Assembly: GCA_022071965.1 (NCBI GenBank)
Contig: JAJVIQ010000004.1
Span: 1-64,000 of the forward strand
From: Gammaproteobacteria bacterium
GTDB lineage: Bacteria; Pseudomonadota; Gammaproteobacteria; JAJPIJ01
Length of the DNA: 64,000 bases
Direction: 5' to 3'
Shown here: positions 25,007-32,891 of the stretch, one piece after another
How positions within the stretch are numbered: position 1 is the first letter of the stretch
How the letters are laid out: each line of letters opens with the position of its first letter
Notes under the pieces: model-generated
The model's input: only the letters and a program-made list of their open reading frames with translations
Told to the model about the DNA's origin: nothing
Databases searched by the model: none
Program-made: the position numbers and the translations under genes

Positions 25007-25624
25007 ATGGCTAACGTACCGGCTACGGATCTGAGTGCGGACGAAGCGCTGCAGCGCCTGATCGAGGGTAACGAGCGGTTCATGCGCGGCGAAGGGCGAT
25101 CGCCCTTTCTGGGCAGGAGGGCGCTGACCGATCTCCTCGAGGGTCAGCAGCCGTTCGCGACCATCCTCGGCTGCAGCGATTCGCGCGTGCCTCCGGAGAT
25201 CATCTTCGATGCGGACTTCGGTGATCTCTTCATCGTGCGTGTTGCCGGCAACATCATGTCGCCCGAGATCATGGGGACACTGCAATACGCCGGCACCTAC
25301 CTGCACACGCCGCTGTTCGTGGTGCTCGGCCATGAGCATTGCGGCGCGGTGCGCGCTGCGCTGGAGACCAAATTCCACGGCACGGAGAAACGCGAGCGCG
25401 TGCAGTCGCTGCTGCAGATGATCCTCCCGGGTCTGGCGGGAGTCGGGCCAGGCCTCTTGCCTGAAGGGGCGCTGCGGCGCGCGGTGGATGCCAATGTACG
25501 CTGGTCGATGGATCAGGTCCTGGAGACGCCGGAGGCACAGGCGCGGGTGGCCGAGGGGAGATACCGACTCGTTGGTGCCGTCTACGAGCTGGCGACCGGC
25601 CGCGTGCGCTTCCTTGAAGACTGA
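25007..25624 (+). CDS. Beta-class carbonic anhydrase
   Basis: A 205-residue enzyme for reversible hydration of CO2. Zinc ligands are visible: Cys56 in GCSDSR with its Asp-Arg dyad, His109 and Cys112 in LGHEHCGAV. FIVRVAGNIMSPEIMGTLQYA is the typical segment between them. No signal peptide, so cytoplasmic. Length is normal. The C-terminus RYRLVGAVYELATGRVRFLE is the usual final strand. The SulP transporter upstream and this enzyme could cooperate in bicarbonate supply, but they lie 12 kb apart. Confidence 0.94.
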   Translation: MANVPATDLSADEALQRLIEGNERFMRGEGRSPFLGRRALTDLLEGQQPFATILGCSDSRVPPEIIFDADFGDLFIVRVAGNIMSPEIMGTLQYAGTYLHTPLFVVLGHEHCGAVRAALETKFHGTEKRERVQSLLQMILPGLAGVGPGLLPEGALRRAVDANVRWSMDQVLETPEAQARVAEGRYRLVGAVYELATGRVRFLED

Positions 25625-25750
25625 GTCCGGGAAGGAAGATGTGCGCCCGCGCGCGCCGCTTGTCACGTGCCGCGATGTCCACGTCGCTCACGGGCCTTGC
25701 TGGTGCGCGTGAGTTCGGTGATGCGTGAAGCGACCCGCAGACGCAGGACG

Positions 25751-25834
25751 GTGCCCGCAGTGCAATCTCCGCTGATCGCACTACTCAAGATGGTGCCTGC
25801 AGCGCAATCTCCGATGAGCCCAATACTCATGGTG
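25751..25834 (+). repeat. Tandem 42-bp direct repeat, two copies
   Basis: Copy 1 (25751-25792) and copy 2 (25793-25834) abut exactly and agree at about 34 of 42 positions; both begin GTGCC and share CAATCTCCG. In the reading frame of the downstream AsmA-like gene they encode VPAVQSPLIALLKM and VPAAQSPMSPILMV. The second copy contains the ATG (25829) I take as that gene's start. The repeat looks like an old duplication at the 5' end of the gene. Confidence 0.7.
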
Positions 25835-27103
25835 GCTCGAACGCGTTATGTGCTGGCATTTCTGGGCGTGGCAACGCTTGCCGGTCTGCCGCGAGACTCC
25901 GACAGCGCGGCCAATGCCAGCGGAGTGCCGGTCGAATTCGCCATCAGCGCCGAGGACGTCGTGACGCCGGGTGGGCGAACGATCCAGGGGCTGCCGCCGC
26001 TGCTGATCAAGGCGACACTTGTCGGAACGGACACCCGCTATACCCTGCGTAACCTCGACATGCGTATCGGCGGGGTCGAGCTCGCGGGCGAGATCACGGT
26101 TGATTCCACGGCCGCGATACCGAATGTGACCGGTAGCCTGACATCGCGCCGCGTTGATCTGGCGGCATTGCTGCCTGCCAAGCCCGCGGAGACCGGAACC
26201 GCGCGTGACCGCCTGTTTTCGACCGCGGGCGTGCGCCTGGATGTCCCGATGGCTTTCAATGCGCGGATCGATCTGCACGCATCCGAGTTCAAGTTGTCCC
26301 CGCTCGAGTTGCACGACGTCGAGGCGAAACTCACCCTGGCGAACGGCACGCTGTCGGTTGAATCATTGCGCGGGCAGGTGGCGGGCGGCACCGTCGAGGG
26401 CAGTATGACGGTGTTTGCGCCGACTGATCCGCCCGTGGTCGAGCTGCGTGCGAGACTCACCGGCGTAAGCCCGGAGCGGCTGCCGCAGGTGGCTGCCAGT
26501 GGCACGGTCCGCGGCGCGCCGACCGATCTGTCGCTGGACTTGCGCGGCCGGGGGCGTTCGGTCGCGGACGTCCTCGGCAGCAGCAACGGGAATATCCTGG
26601 TCAGCGTCGGTCCGGGGGAATTTGGCGAAGCGGCAACCGGCGCATCCTTCTTCGACGCGCTGTTCGGCATCCTGGGCGACCTCAACCCGCTGTCGGTGAA
26701 GCAGAAGGTAACCCGGCTCCAGTGCGCAGTGCTGAACTTCAGGGTGCAGGAGGGCGTCGCGGCGAACCCGACGGGTGTGGCGGTGCAGACCGACTCGTTC
26801 AACATACTCGGAGGTGGCATCGTCGACCTCGGAAGCGAGCGCATCGACCTGGCAGGCAAGCCCAAGCGACGCAGCAAAGGCGTGCTCGGCCTTCTGGGTG
26901 TCGAGGCCAATGTCAGCGTCGGCGGCACGCTGCTCAAACCGGAGGTAACGACCGGCGCCTCCGTGGGTGCCGGAACGGTCGGTCGGGTGGGTGCCGCCTG
27001 GATGACGGGCGGCCTGACGCTGATCGCGGAGGGAATGTTCGATCAATTGAAGTTTGGAGACGACGTGTGCACGGTGGCGCGCGCCCCCGCGCCTGCAAGG
27101 TGA
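25829..27103 (+). CDS. AsmA-like protein lacking the usual N-terminal half
   Basis: About 424 residues related to the middle and C-terminal part of AsmA-family proteins, which help move lipids between membranes. PVEFAISAEDVVTPGGRTIQGLPPLLIKATL, LRNLDMRIGGVELAGEITVDSTAAIPNVTGSLTSRRVDLAAL and LGSSNGNILVSVGPGEFG are typical repeated beta segments. ERIDLAGKPKRRSKGVLGLLGVEANVSVGGTLLKPEV ends the AsmA C-terminal domain. The usual N-terminal half is absent; a short hydrophobic leader (YVLAFLGVATLAGL) stands instead. The frame is open back to 25667, but that extension is basic and contains the 42-bp repeat. Start uncertain. Confidence 0.72.
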   Translation: MVARTRYVLAFLGVATLAGLPRDSDSAANASGVPVEFAISAEDVVTPGGRTIQGLPPLLIKATLVGTDTRYTLRNLDMRIGGVELAGEITVDSTAAIPNVTGSLTSRRVDLAALLPAKPAETGTARDRLFSTAGVRLDVPMAFNARIDLHASEFKLSPLELHDVEAKLTLANGTLSVESLRGQVAGGTVEGSMTVFAPTDPPVVELRARLTGVSPERLPQVAASGTVRGAPTDLSLDLRGRGRSVADVLGSSNGNILVSVGPGEFGEAATGASFFDALFGILGDLNPLSVKQKVTRLQCAVLNFRVQEGVAANPTGVAVQTDSFNILGGGIVDLGSERIDLAGKPKRRSKGVLGLLGVEANVSVGGTLLKPEVTTGASVGAGTVGRVGAAWMTGGLTLIAEGMFDQLKFGDDVCTVARAPAPAR

Positions 27104-27134
27104 TCTGTTGCTTGCCACCCGTGCACGACGCCGC

Positions 27135-27163
27135 CTGACACCGGCGCGCAAGTCAAGTAGAAT
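27135..27163 (+). promoter_or_regulatory. Sigma70-type promoter for the second sulfatase
   Basis: CTGACA (27135-27140) and TAGAAT (27158-27163) are separated by exactly 17 bases, each differing from the consensus hexamer at one position. Transcription would start near 27170, about 113 bases before ATG 27283. It lies just after the AsmA-like stop, in the only non-coding gap before the sulfatase. Confidence 0.6.
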
Positions 27164-27282
27164 CGCCGCCGAGGAAAACAAGATAACAATCTCATCGGAT
27201 GCAAATCCCTTGTCTCCGGCGCGCCTTCCGCGTCCGTGCCCACCAAGAATGCAATCCCGGCAGTCTGCGAGGAGGTAACGCG

Positions 27283-28725
27283 ATGCGATCGATTTGCACG
27301 GCAATCTGCTTTGTTCCGGTGTTCCTGGCCGGCTGCCTGGGATGGGTTTCGCCCGCAGCAGCCCAGCAGTCGGCGCCGCGGCCCAACATCGTTTACATAC
27401 TGGCGGATGACCTCGGATGGAAGGACGTCGGCTTCCATGGTTCCGATATCAGGACGCCGCACCTCGACGAGCTTGCCGGCGGCGGGGCGCGGCTCGAGCA
27501 GTTCTATGCCCAGCCCATGTGCACACCGTCGCGGGCCGCGCTCATGACCGGCCGTTACCCGTTTCGCTATGGTTTGCAGACTGCGGTGATCCCGTCGGCC
27601 GGCAAGTACGGCTTGGCCACCGACGAGTGGCTCTTGCCACAAGTCCTTAAGGAGGCAGGATACAGGACAGCCATTGTCGGCAAGTGGCACCTCGGGCACG
27701 CCGATCGCAAGTACTGGCCTCGTCAGCGCGGCTTCGATTACCAATACGGACCGGTTCTTGGCGAGATTGACTACTATACCCACGAGGCACACGGCGTAAC
27801 CGATTGGTACCGTGACAACGAAATGGTCAAGGAGGATGGCTATGCAACCACACTCCTGGGCAACGACGCGGTCAGACTGATTGAAAGCCACGATCCGAAG
27901 ACCCAGCTCTTCCTGTACCTGACCTTCACCGCGCCGCATGCGCCGTACCAGGCGCCGCAAGCGTACCTCGACGGATACGATCACATTGCCGATCCCAGCC
28001 GGCGCGCCTACGCCGCGATGATCACGGCAATGGACGATGAAATCGGCCGCGTGGTGGCCGCGCTGGACAAGCGCGGGATGCGCGAGAATACGCTCATCGT
28101 CTTTCAGAGCGACAACGGCGGCCCGCGATCGGCGCAGTTCACGGGTGAGATCGACATGTCGAAGAGCACCATCCCCGCCGACAACGGTCCCTTCCGCGAC
28201 GGCAAGGGCACGCTGTACGAGGGCGGTACGCGAGTGGTCGCGCTCGCCAACTGGCCGGATCATATAAAACCCGGGGCTATCGTCGATCAGCCGATCCACA
28301 TCGTGGACATGTATCCGACATTGGCCAGCCTCGCCGGCGCGTCGCTCGGCAAGAACAAGCCGCTCGACGGTATCGATATCTGGCAGACCATCCGCGAGGG
28401 TCGCCCCTCACCGCGGCAGGAAGTCGTCTACCACGTCGGCCCGTTCCTCGCGGCCGTGCGCGAGAAGGAATGGAAGCTGGTGTGGAAGACGACCCTGCCG
28501 TCCCGGATCGAGCTTTTCAACCTGGCGCAGGATCCCTCGGAGAAGTCGAACGTCGCCGAACAGAATACCGGGGCGGTCACCCGCCTTCAGCAACGCATCG
28601 AGGCGCTGGCGCGTGAGGCCGTTCCGCCCTTGCTGCTGCAGGAAGCATTCGGCGTGACCAAGCACGTCCTTTTCGGGTCGGTCTCCACGCCGCAAGAGGA
28701 GAAGGATCTGGAGATGCAGCCGTGA
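27283..28725 (+). CDS. Type I (formylglycine) sulfatase
   Basis: A 480-residue exported sulfatase. ATG 27283 follows an almost perfect AGGAGGTAA site. The signal peptide covers residues 1-28 (CFVPVFLAGCLGWVSPAAAQ). NIVYILADDLGWKDVGFHG gives the metal-binding aspartates. MCTPSRAALMTGRYP carries Cys80 of the C-x-P-x-R motif in its canonical form. GKWHLGH, TAPHAPYQ and QSDNGGP complete the catalytic site. Domain order and length fit the arylsulfatase A/N-acetylgalactosamine-4-sulfatase type. It has its own promoter and faces a convergent operon. Substrate unknown. Confidence 0.94.
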   Translation: MRSICTAICFVPVFLAGCLGWVSPAAAQQSAPRPNIVYILADDLGWKDVGFHGSDIRTPHLDELAGGGARLEQFYAQPMCTPSRAALMTGRYPFRYGLQTAVIPSAGKYGLATDEWLLPQVLKEAGYRTAIVGKWHLGHADRKYWPRQRGFDYQYGPVLGEIDYYTHEAHGVTDWYRDNEMVKEDGYATTLLGNDAVRLIESHDPKTQLFLYLTFTAPHAPYQAPQAYLDGYDHIADPSRRAYAAMITAMDDEIGRVVAALDKRGMRENTLIVFQSDNGGPRSAQFTGEIDMSKSTIPADNGPFRDGKGTLYEGGTRVVALANWPDHIKPGAIVDQPIHIVDMYPTLASLAGASLGKNKPLDGIDIWQTIREGRPSPRQEVVYHVGPFLAAVREKEWKLVWKTTLPSRIELFNLAQDPSEKSNVAEQNTGAVTRLQQRIEALAREAVPPLLLQEAFGVTKHVLFGSVSTPQEEKDLEMQP

Positions 28726-28737
28726 ACAGTGTACGTG

Positions 28738-29274
28738 TCAGAACGGGTCGAGGCGGTGATGGACCTGAAGCACCTCCTCGAGCTGCTGGTCCATGTAGTC
28801 CGTCAATTGCTGCTGCTCGGCCCGGATCTTTTCGCGTTCCGCGCTGCGGATGCGATCGATGAGCTGATCGAGGCGCTGGCGGCGCTCCGCCCGCGTGATC
28901 TCGCCGCGATCGAGCTGGTCGGTCAGCGTGCGGTCCTCGCCGATGAGCTGCAGGTACACATCGGGGATCGTACTGTTCGGGATCAGGTGCTTCTTCACGC
29001 CCTCGTACGCGCACTCGCGCCAGGCGCGCTCCCCCGGGGCCAGCGCCCGTTCGGGCAGGTCCCTCGCACCCGGGTCGAAACCGAATCGCTGGGTGCATTG
29101 CGCGAGCTCCGCATCGAGCTTCGCGCGCGCCTCCTCGGGCGTCAGGGTGGCTGCTGCCGGCGACAGCAGCACGATAGTCAGAGCGACCAGTGCGTCGCGG
29201 CAATCCCGCCGCCGCGTATCCCGGCGGGCCGGCGGGACGTGATCGCGCACGCGTGATGCTCCCACGTCATGCAT
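28738..29274 (-). CDS. Small exported helical protein, unknown
   Basis: Up to 178 residues. A basic N-terminus precedes a hydrophobic stretch (DALVALTIVLLSPAAATL) that looks like a signal peptide. The mature part is helical and charged: TPEEARAKLDAELAQCTQRFGFDPG, GERAWRECAYEGVKKHLIPNSTIPDVYLQLIGEDRTLTDQLDRGEITRAERRQRLDQLIDRIRSAE. Two cysteines could form a disulfide. A GTG at 29250 with GGGAG upstream is a possible shorter start. It follows yiaV by 16 bases and is probably the third gene of that operon. I do not recognise the family. Confidence 0.65.
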   Translation of the reverse strand: MHDVGASRVRDHVPPARRDTRRRDCRDALVALTIVLLSPAAATLTPEEARAKLDAELAQCTQRFGFDPGARDLPERALAPGERAWRECAYEGVKKHLIPNSTIPDVYLQLIGEDRTLTDQLDRGEITRAERRQRLDQLIDRIRSAEREKIRAEQQQLTDYMDQQLEEVLQVHHRLDPF

Positions 29275-29290
29275 GGCAGGGGGCGCCGTC

Positions 29291-30601
29291 CTAGTGCAGC
29301 TCGCCGAAGATGTAGTTCTGCCAGCTCACCATCCGCAGGAGGATCTTGCGGAGCAGGGCGACGTGGTGGGCGTGCTCGGTGTAGATCGCCCCCTTGCCGA
29401 CGACGCCGGCCGGCAGATGATAGGGCGTCAGGTCTTCCTCCAGATCGATCACCACGGGCACCTTGCCGGGCGCGGGCACGGATTCCACGGCGATCAGCGT
29501 GCCGCTGGTCTGCGTCTGGCCCTGCGCCAGTACCGGCAGGACGCGGTCGACCTTGCCCTTGAATACATGCCCGGGGACGGCCGTGTAGATGACCTCGGCC
29601 TCGTCTCCGGGCTTGATCCTCTGCAGGGAGTTCTGCCAGAAGGCGCCCACGGTCGCGCGGTCCCCCGGGCCGGTGTGGATGAAGGTCATCACCGGCCGGA
29701 ACGGCATCGGCACGGCGAATGCCCCGGGCCGGAGGAGCAGCTGGGTGACCATGCCGTCGGTGGGCGCGCGCACCGTGGTCTGCTCGAGATCCCAGCGGGC
29801 CTTCTCGAGCTGGGCGGTAATCTCGCGGACCTGCGGATTGACGCCGCCGCTCTCGGCCTCGAAGGCCAGCCGCGCCTCGTGTTCCTGTGCCTCGGTCACC
29901 CGCAACTGCTCCCGCGCCGACTGCAGCTTGTCCCCGCCACCGGCGACCTTCTCGGCCGCCTGCCGCTCGGCGGCCTGTGCCTGGTTGAGCTGCGCCATCA
30001 GGCTGTCGGCCTGCCGTTTCGCCCGATCGTAATCGACCTGCGCGACGGTCCCTTTCGATACCAGCTCCCGGTACCGCTCTTCCTGCGTCTTCGCGAGCTC
30101 GTACTGGGACTGCATCTGGCGGACGGCGGCCTGCGCCTGATCGAGCGCATCCCTCGCCTGGCGATCGAATTCCGACTCCGACGCCAGCACGTCGGACCTG
30201 GCCTGCGCGGTCGCCGCCTCCGCGGCCCGCAGCTGCTGTTCGAGTTGCGCCACATTGGAGCTCGCCTCGGCGAGCGCCGCCTCGAGCCGGTCGACCTCGT
30301 ACCGATAGGGCGCCGGATCGATCCTGAACAGCACGTCGCCCTGTTTCAGCGGAACGTTTGCCGTTACCGGCACCTCGGTCACCCGCCCCTGGACGTTGGG
30401 GATGATGGCGGTCGTCACGTAGATGTCGCGCACCATCGTGCTGTAGGGATGGTTGTAGTTCATGACCAGCAGCATGGCGGCGATCATGACGACGCCGCCG
30501 AGCGCGGCGGTCGGAACCGACCACTTGTTCAGGGGGATCCGGAAGATCTTGAATATCGCCCAGCAGAACGACGTGTAGATCATCAGCAGCAGGAGTTCCA
30601 T
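29291..30601 (-). CDS. yiaV: HlyD-family membrane-fusion protein (YiaV-like)
   Basis: A 436-residue inner-membrane-anchored adaptor. ATG 30601 with AAGGGA upstream starts MELLLLMIYTSFCWAIFKIFRIPLNKWSVPTAALGGVVMIAAMLLVM, two membrane segments in the first 50 residues. The biotinyl-lipoyl-like halves are IPNVQGRVTEVPVTANVPLKQGDVLFRIDP and TTVRAPTDGMVTQLLLRPG, flanking a long coiled coil (residues about 90-215). Similar proteins accompany YiaW in enterobacteria; the substrate is not known, and no ABC or MFS pump gene is adjacent. The DUF3302 gene lies directly upstream. Confidence 0.88.
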   Translation of the reverse strand: MELLLLMIYTSFCWAIFKIFRIPLNKWSVPTAALGGVVMIAAMLLVMNYNHPYSTMVRDIYVTTAIIPNVQGRVTEVPVTANVPLKQGDVLFRIDPAPYRYEVDRLEAALAEASSNVAQLEQQLRAAEAATAQARSDVLASESEFDRQARDALDQAQAAVRQMQSQYELAKTQEERYRELVSKGTVAQVDYDRAKRQADSLMAQLNQAQAAERQAAEKVAGGGDKLQSAREQLRVTEAQEHEARLAFEAESGGVNPQVREITAQLEKARWDLEQTTVRAPTDGMVTQLLLRPGAFAVPMPFRPVMTFIHTGPGDRATVGAFWQNSLQRIKPGDEAEVIYTAVPGHVFKGKVDRVLPVLAQGQTQTSGTLIAVESVPAPGKVPVVIDLEEDLTPYHLPAGVVGKGAIYTEHAHHVALLRKILLRMVSWQNYIFGELH

Positions 30602-30612
30602 GACTTGGTCCC

Positions 30613-30996
30613 TTATCCTTGCGCCGGTGGCGTTTCGTCGAGCAGTTTGACCTCTACGGCAAGCGGTGCGCTGACCTTGGTTCCGTCGAGCGCGGCGAGC
30701 CGCGCCTCCACGGCGGCGAGACGTGTGCTGAGCTCCGTCTTCCACTTGCCGTTGTCAGAAGAACCAAAACCGTAACCGCGTTCGGGTCGATAGATGGTCG
30801 CCCAGATCCACAGGAACGGCCAGATCACATGCAGCGTGAGCAGGCTCACCCAGCCGGCCACGTGGATGGCATCCTGGTGCGGGTGTCCGCGCTTCTTGGC
30901 GATCTCGTAAGGGATGTCATGTATGGCGATGATCAGATAGAAACAGACCAGGGCCGCGAAGATCATGATGCCGAGCGCGATGTAATTGAGAACCAT
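30613..30996 (-). CDS. yiaW: DUF3302 inner-membrane protein (YiaW-like)
   Basis: A 127-residue protein with two membrane helices: NYIALGIMIFAALVCFYLIIAIHDIP at residues 4-28 and AGWVSLLTLHVIWPFLWIWATIY at about 47-69. The IPYEIAKKRGHPHQDAIHVAGWVSL segment between them is the DUF3302 hallmark. The C-terminus (KTELSTRLAAVEARLAAL) is a short predicted coiled coil. GGAGG precedes the ATG. It is followed 11 bases later by yiaV, the arrangement known from E. coli, and is the first gene of the leftward operon driven from the 31.2-kb region. Confidence 0.88.
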   Translation of the reverse strand: MVLNYIALGIMIFAALVCFYLIIAIHDIPYEIAKKRGHPHQDAIHVAGWVSLLTLHVIWPFLWIWATIYRPERGYGFGSSDNGKWKTELSTRLAAVEARLAALDGTKVSAPLAVEVKLLDETPPAQG

Positions 30997-31180
30997 GATG
31001 TCGTTGTCCTCCGGTGAGTCGTCTGGTGCGGGTGCCGGCCAGCCCGTGCCGCAGCCGACGGTAGTCGGCAGGCCGTGGCCTCATGTGCGTTGACACCACA
31101 TGAAGCCAATCATACACATCCGCTGTCCCGCGCATGAGGCCCCGGGGCCTTTCGGCCGGGGGCGATGTCCCGCGTGGCAC

Positions 31181-31228
31181 AGTCTAGCGTCATGCCGGGT
31201 CTGGGCCCATTGGACCTTGGTCTGATGC
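31181..31228 (-). promoter_or_regulatory. DosR-like operator and -10 driving yiaWV
   Basis: Positions 31207-31228 match 15 of 22 bases of the perfect palindrome 92 bases away; the core is GGACCTTGGTC, identical to the site at 8265. On the minus strand TAGACT (31186-31181) begins 20 bases downstream, the same hexamer and nearly the same spacing as the DUF3141 promoter. Transcription would start near 31174, with a leader of about 178 bases to yiaW. A small inverted repeat (TCATGTG 31081-31087 with CACATGA 31097-31103) lies in that leader. Confidence 0.55.
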
Positions 31229-31298
31229 GGTGCACCCGAGCCTGGATGGCGTCCCCGAGGCCAAGCCGGTCGAGCCTCCCGGTTCCAACGGACGGCCA

Positions 31299-31347
31299 AA
31301 ATTGGACCATGGTCCAATTTACGCTCAGGTCAGGAGGGGCCAAGAAT
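31299..31347 (+). promoter_or_regulatory. Perfect 22-bp palindromic operator with -10-like element
   Basis: Positions 31299-31320 form an uninterrupted 22-bp palindrome containing TTGGACCATGGTCCAA. It is the best copy of the motif found in several promoters of this window. In the plus direction a weak -10, AAGAAT (31342-31347), begins 21 bases downstream, aimed at the gene starting at 31518. The core GGACCATGGTCC has the form of the DosR box. No ORF is credible in the 30997-31517 gap, which holds this site and the one at 31207. Confidence 0.65.
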
Positions 31348-31517
31348 GAACCGGCGGTCGGAGGCCCGGGAAGGGGGGCGCGCTCCAAGGGGCGCAGTGG
31401 CCGGCGCCCGGCGGGGTGGTCCTGCGAGCCGTGCGTGACCACGACGGTGCAAGCGTGCATGATCCGCATGCGGAGTCATCCGCAACCGCCAAACTCAACC
31501 ATCGAACAGGGAACTCC

Positions 31518-32783
31518 ATGAAAACCTCGCATCCTTCCAGCCTGCGGACCGTCGCGGTGCTGGTCGCCGCATCCTTCCTACCTGCCGGTCAGGCAGGCGC
31601 TGCCGGAGAATACGAACAGCCGGGGACCATGATGGCCTCCCAACTGCTGCCGGCCGAGACGCTCAAGGGCCCCAATCACCAGGTGCAGGAGGAGGTCCAG
31701 AGCGACGGCTTCCTCAACATCTACGCCATCGACACCAGCTCCGGCGTGCTGAAGGCCGTCTCCACGGCGCAGGCGAGACAGTACGCCGCGGAGGTCGAGG
31801 CGGCGGCGCGGATGGCGACGCTGAAGAGCGATGAGCAGTTCGCCAGCGGCCTGCAGTCCACGGCCAGCACCGTCGTCACCGGCACCACGGCGCTCCTGAA
31901 TGATCCGGGCGGGGCGCTGTCCGGCGCCGTCACGGGGGTGGGCGCCATGTTCGGGCGTGCCCAGGAGGCGCTGGCGAGCAGCGGCGCCAAGGGCGCGGGC
32001 GAGGACAGCGCCATGGCGGGTCTCTCCGGGTTCTCCAAGACCAAGCGCGAATACGCCTACGAGTTCGGCGTCGACGTGTACTCCCGCAACCCGGTCCTTC
32101 AGAAGCAGCTCGACGAGGTGGCCCAGGCCGCGTTCGCCGGAAACATCGCCGCCAAGGCCGCGATGATGATGATCCCCGGCGGCGCGGGGGTCGCGCTTTC
32201 GGTCACCAGCAGCACGGCGACGCTCAACGAGGCGTTCCGTGATCTGCCGCCGGTGGAGCTGCGCAAGCGCAATCGCGAGAAGCTCACCGCCATGGGCGTG
32301 AATGCCGACGTCACCGATCTCTATCTCGAGAACGCCGTGTTCACCCCGCGCGAACAGACCCTGATCGTCGAGGCGCTCGCCGCGATGGCCGACACCGGGG
32401 ACCGCGGGGCCTACATCCGGCACGCGGTGCTCACCGACAACGCCGATCTCGCCTACTTCCGCCAGCGCCAGGCCGGGATGTACCTGGGCTATCACCGGTC
32501 CGTCGAGCCCCTGGCGCGCTTCGTCACCGTCGGCAAGGTGGCGGTGGGGCAGAAAAAGGACGGCACGATCGTCTTCTGCGCGCCGCTCGATCACCTCTAC
32601 TGGACGCCGGCCATCGGCGCGTTCGTGGAGCTGTTCGAGTCGGATCTGCCGTCGGTGCCGGACGTGAAGGGCAAGGAGCTCTGGCTCGGCGGCACGCTGA
32701 GCGAGACAGCCAGGAAGGAACTGGAGGCACGCGGCTGGACGGTCAAGGAGGGTAGCGAGGCGAAGTTGCTCGCCTTGCGCTGA
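31518..32783 (+). CDS. Unrecognised exported protein with central hydrophobic stretch
   Basis: A 421-residue protein; ATG 31518 has AGGGA upstream and encodes a signal peptide (residues 1-28, LRTVAVLVAASFLPAGQAGAAG). The body includes FLNIYAIDTSSGVLKAVSTAQARQYAAEVEAAARMATLKS, an Ala/Gly-rich low-complexity stretch, KREYAYEFGVDVYSRNPVLQKQLDEVAQAAF, and a hydrophobic GNIAAKAAMMMIPGGAGVALSVTSS. The latter half (REQTLIVEALAAMADTGDRGAYIRHAVLT) is helical, ending with WLGGTLSETARKELEARGWTV. I do not recognise the family. The operator at 31299 suggests stress-dependent expression. Confidence 0.78.
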   Translation: MKTSHPSSLRTVAVLVAASFLPAGQAGAAGEYEQPGTMMASQLLPAETLKGPNHQVQEEVQSDGFLNIYAIDTSSGVLKAVSTAQARQYAAEVEAAARMATLKSDEQFASGLQSTASTVVTGTTALLNDPGGALSGAVTGVGAMFGRAQEALASSGAKGAGEDSAMAGLSGFSKTKREYAYEFGVDVYSRNPVLQKQLDEVAQAAFAGNIAAKAAMMMIPGGAGVALSVTSSTATLNEAFRDLPPVELRKRNREKLTAMGVNADVTDLYLENAVFTPREQTLIVEALAAMADTGDRGAYIRHAVLTDNADLAYFRQRQAGMYLGYHRSVEPLARFVTVGKVAVGQKKDGTIVFCAPLDHLYWTPAIGAFVELFESDLPSVPDVKGKELWLGGTLSETARKELEARGWTVKEGSEAKLLALR

Positions 32784-32848
32784 GCAGCTGGCGGTTGATG
32801 CCGCGTCCCGCCCGGGCTACTGGGAACGGCGGCGGCAATCCGGACGGG

Positions 32849-32890
32849 GCGACTATCGGCAGCGTATGCCGATAGTCGCTTGATAATTTG
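32849..32890 (+). terminator. 13-bp perfect hairpin followed by AT-rich tract
   Basis: GCGACTATCGGCA (32849-32861) pairs perfectly with 32867-32879 around a five-base GCGTA loop, followed by TTGATAATTTG. It lies 66 bases after the 31518 gene and just before the channel gene. The stem is strong, but the T-run is broken, so it is a probable, not certain, intrinsic terminator. The hairpin is the only clear feature in the 32784-32891 gap. Confidence 0.6.
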
Positions 32891-32891
32891 A

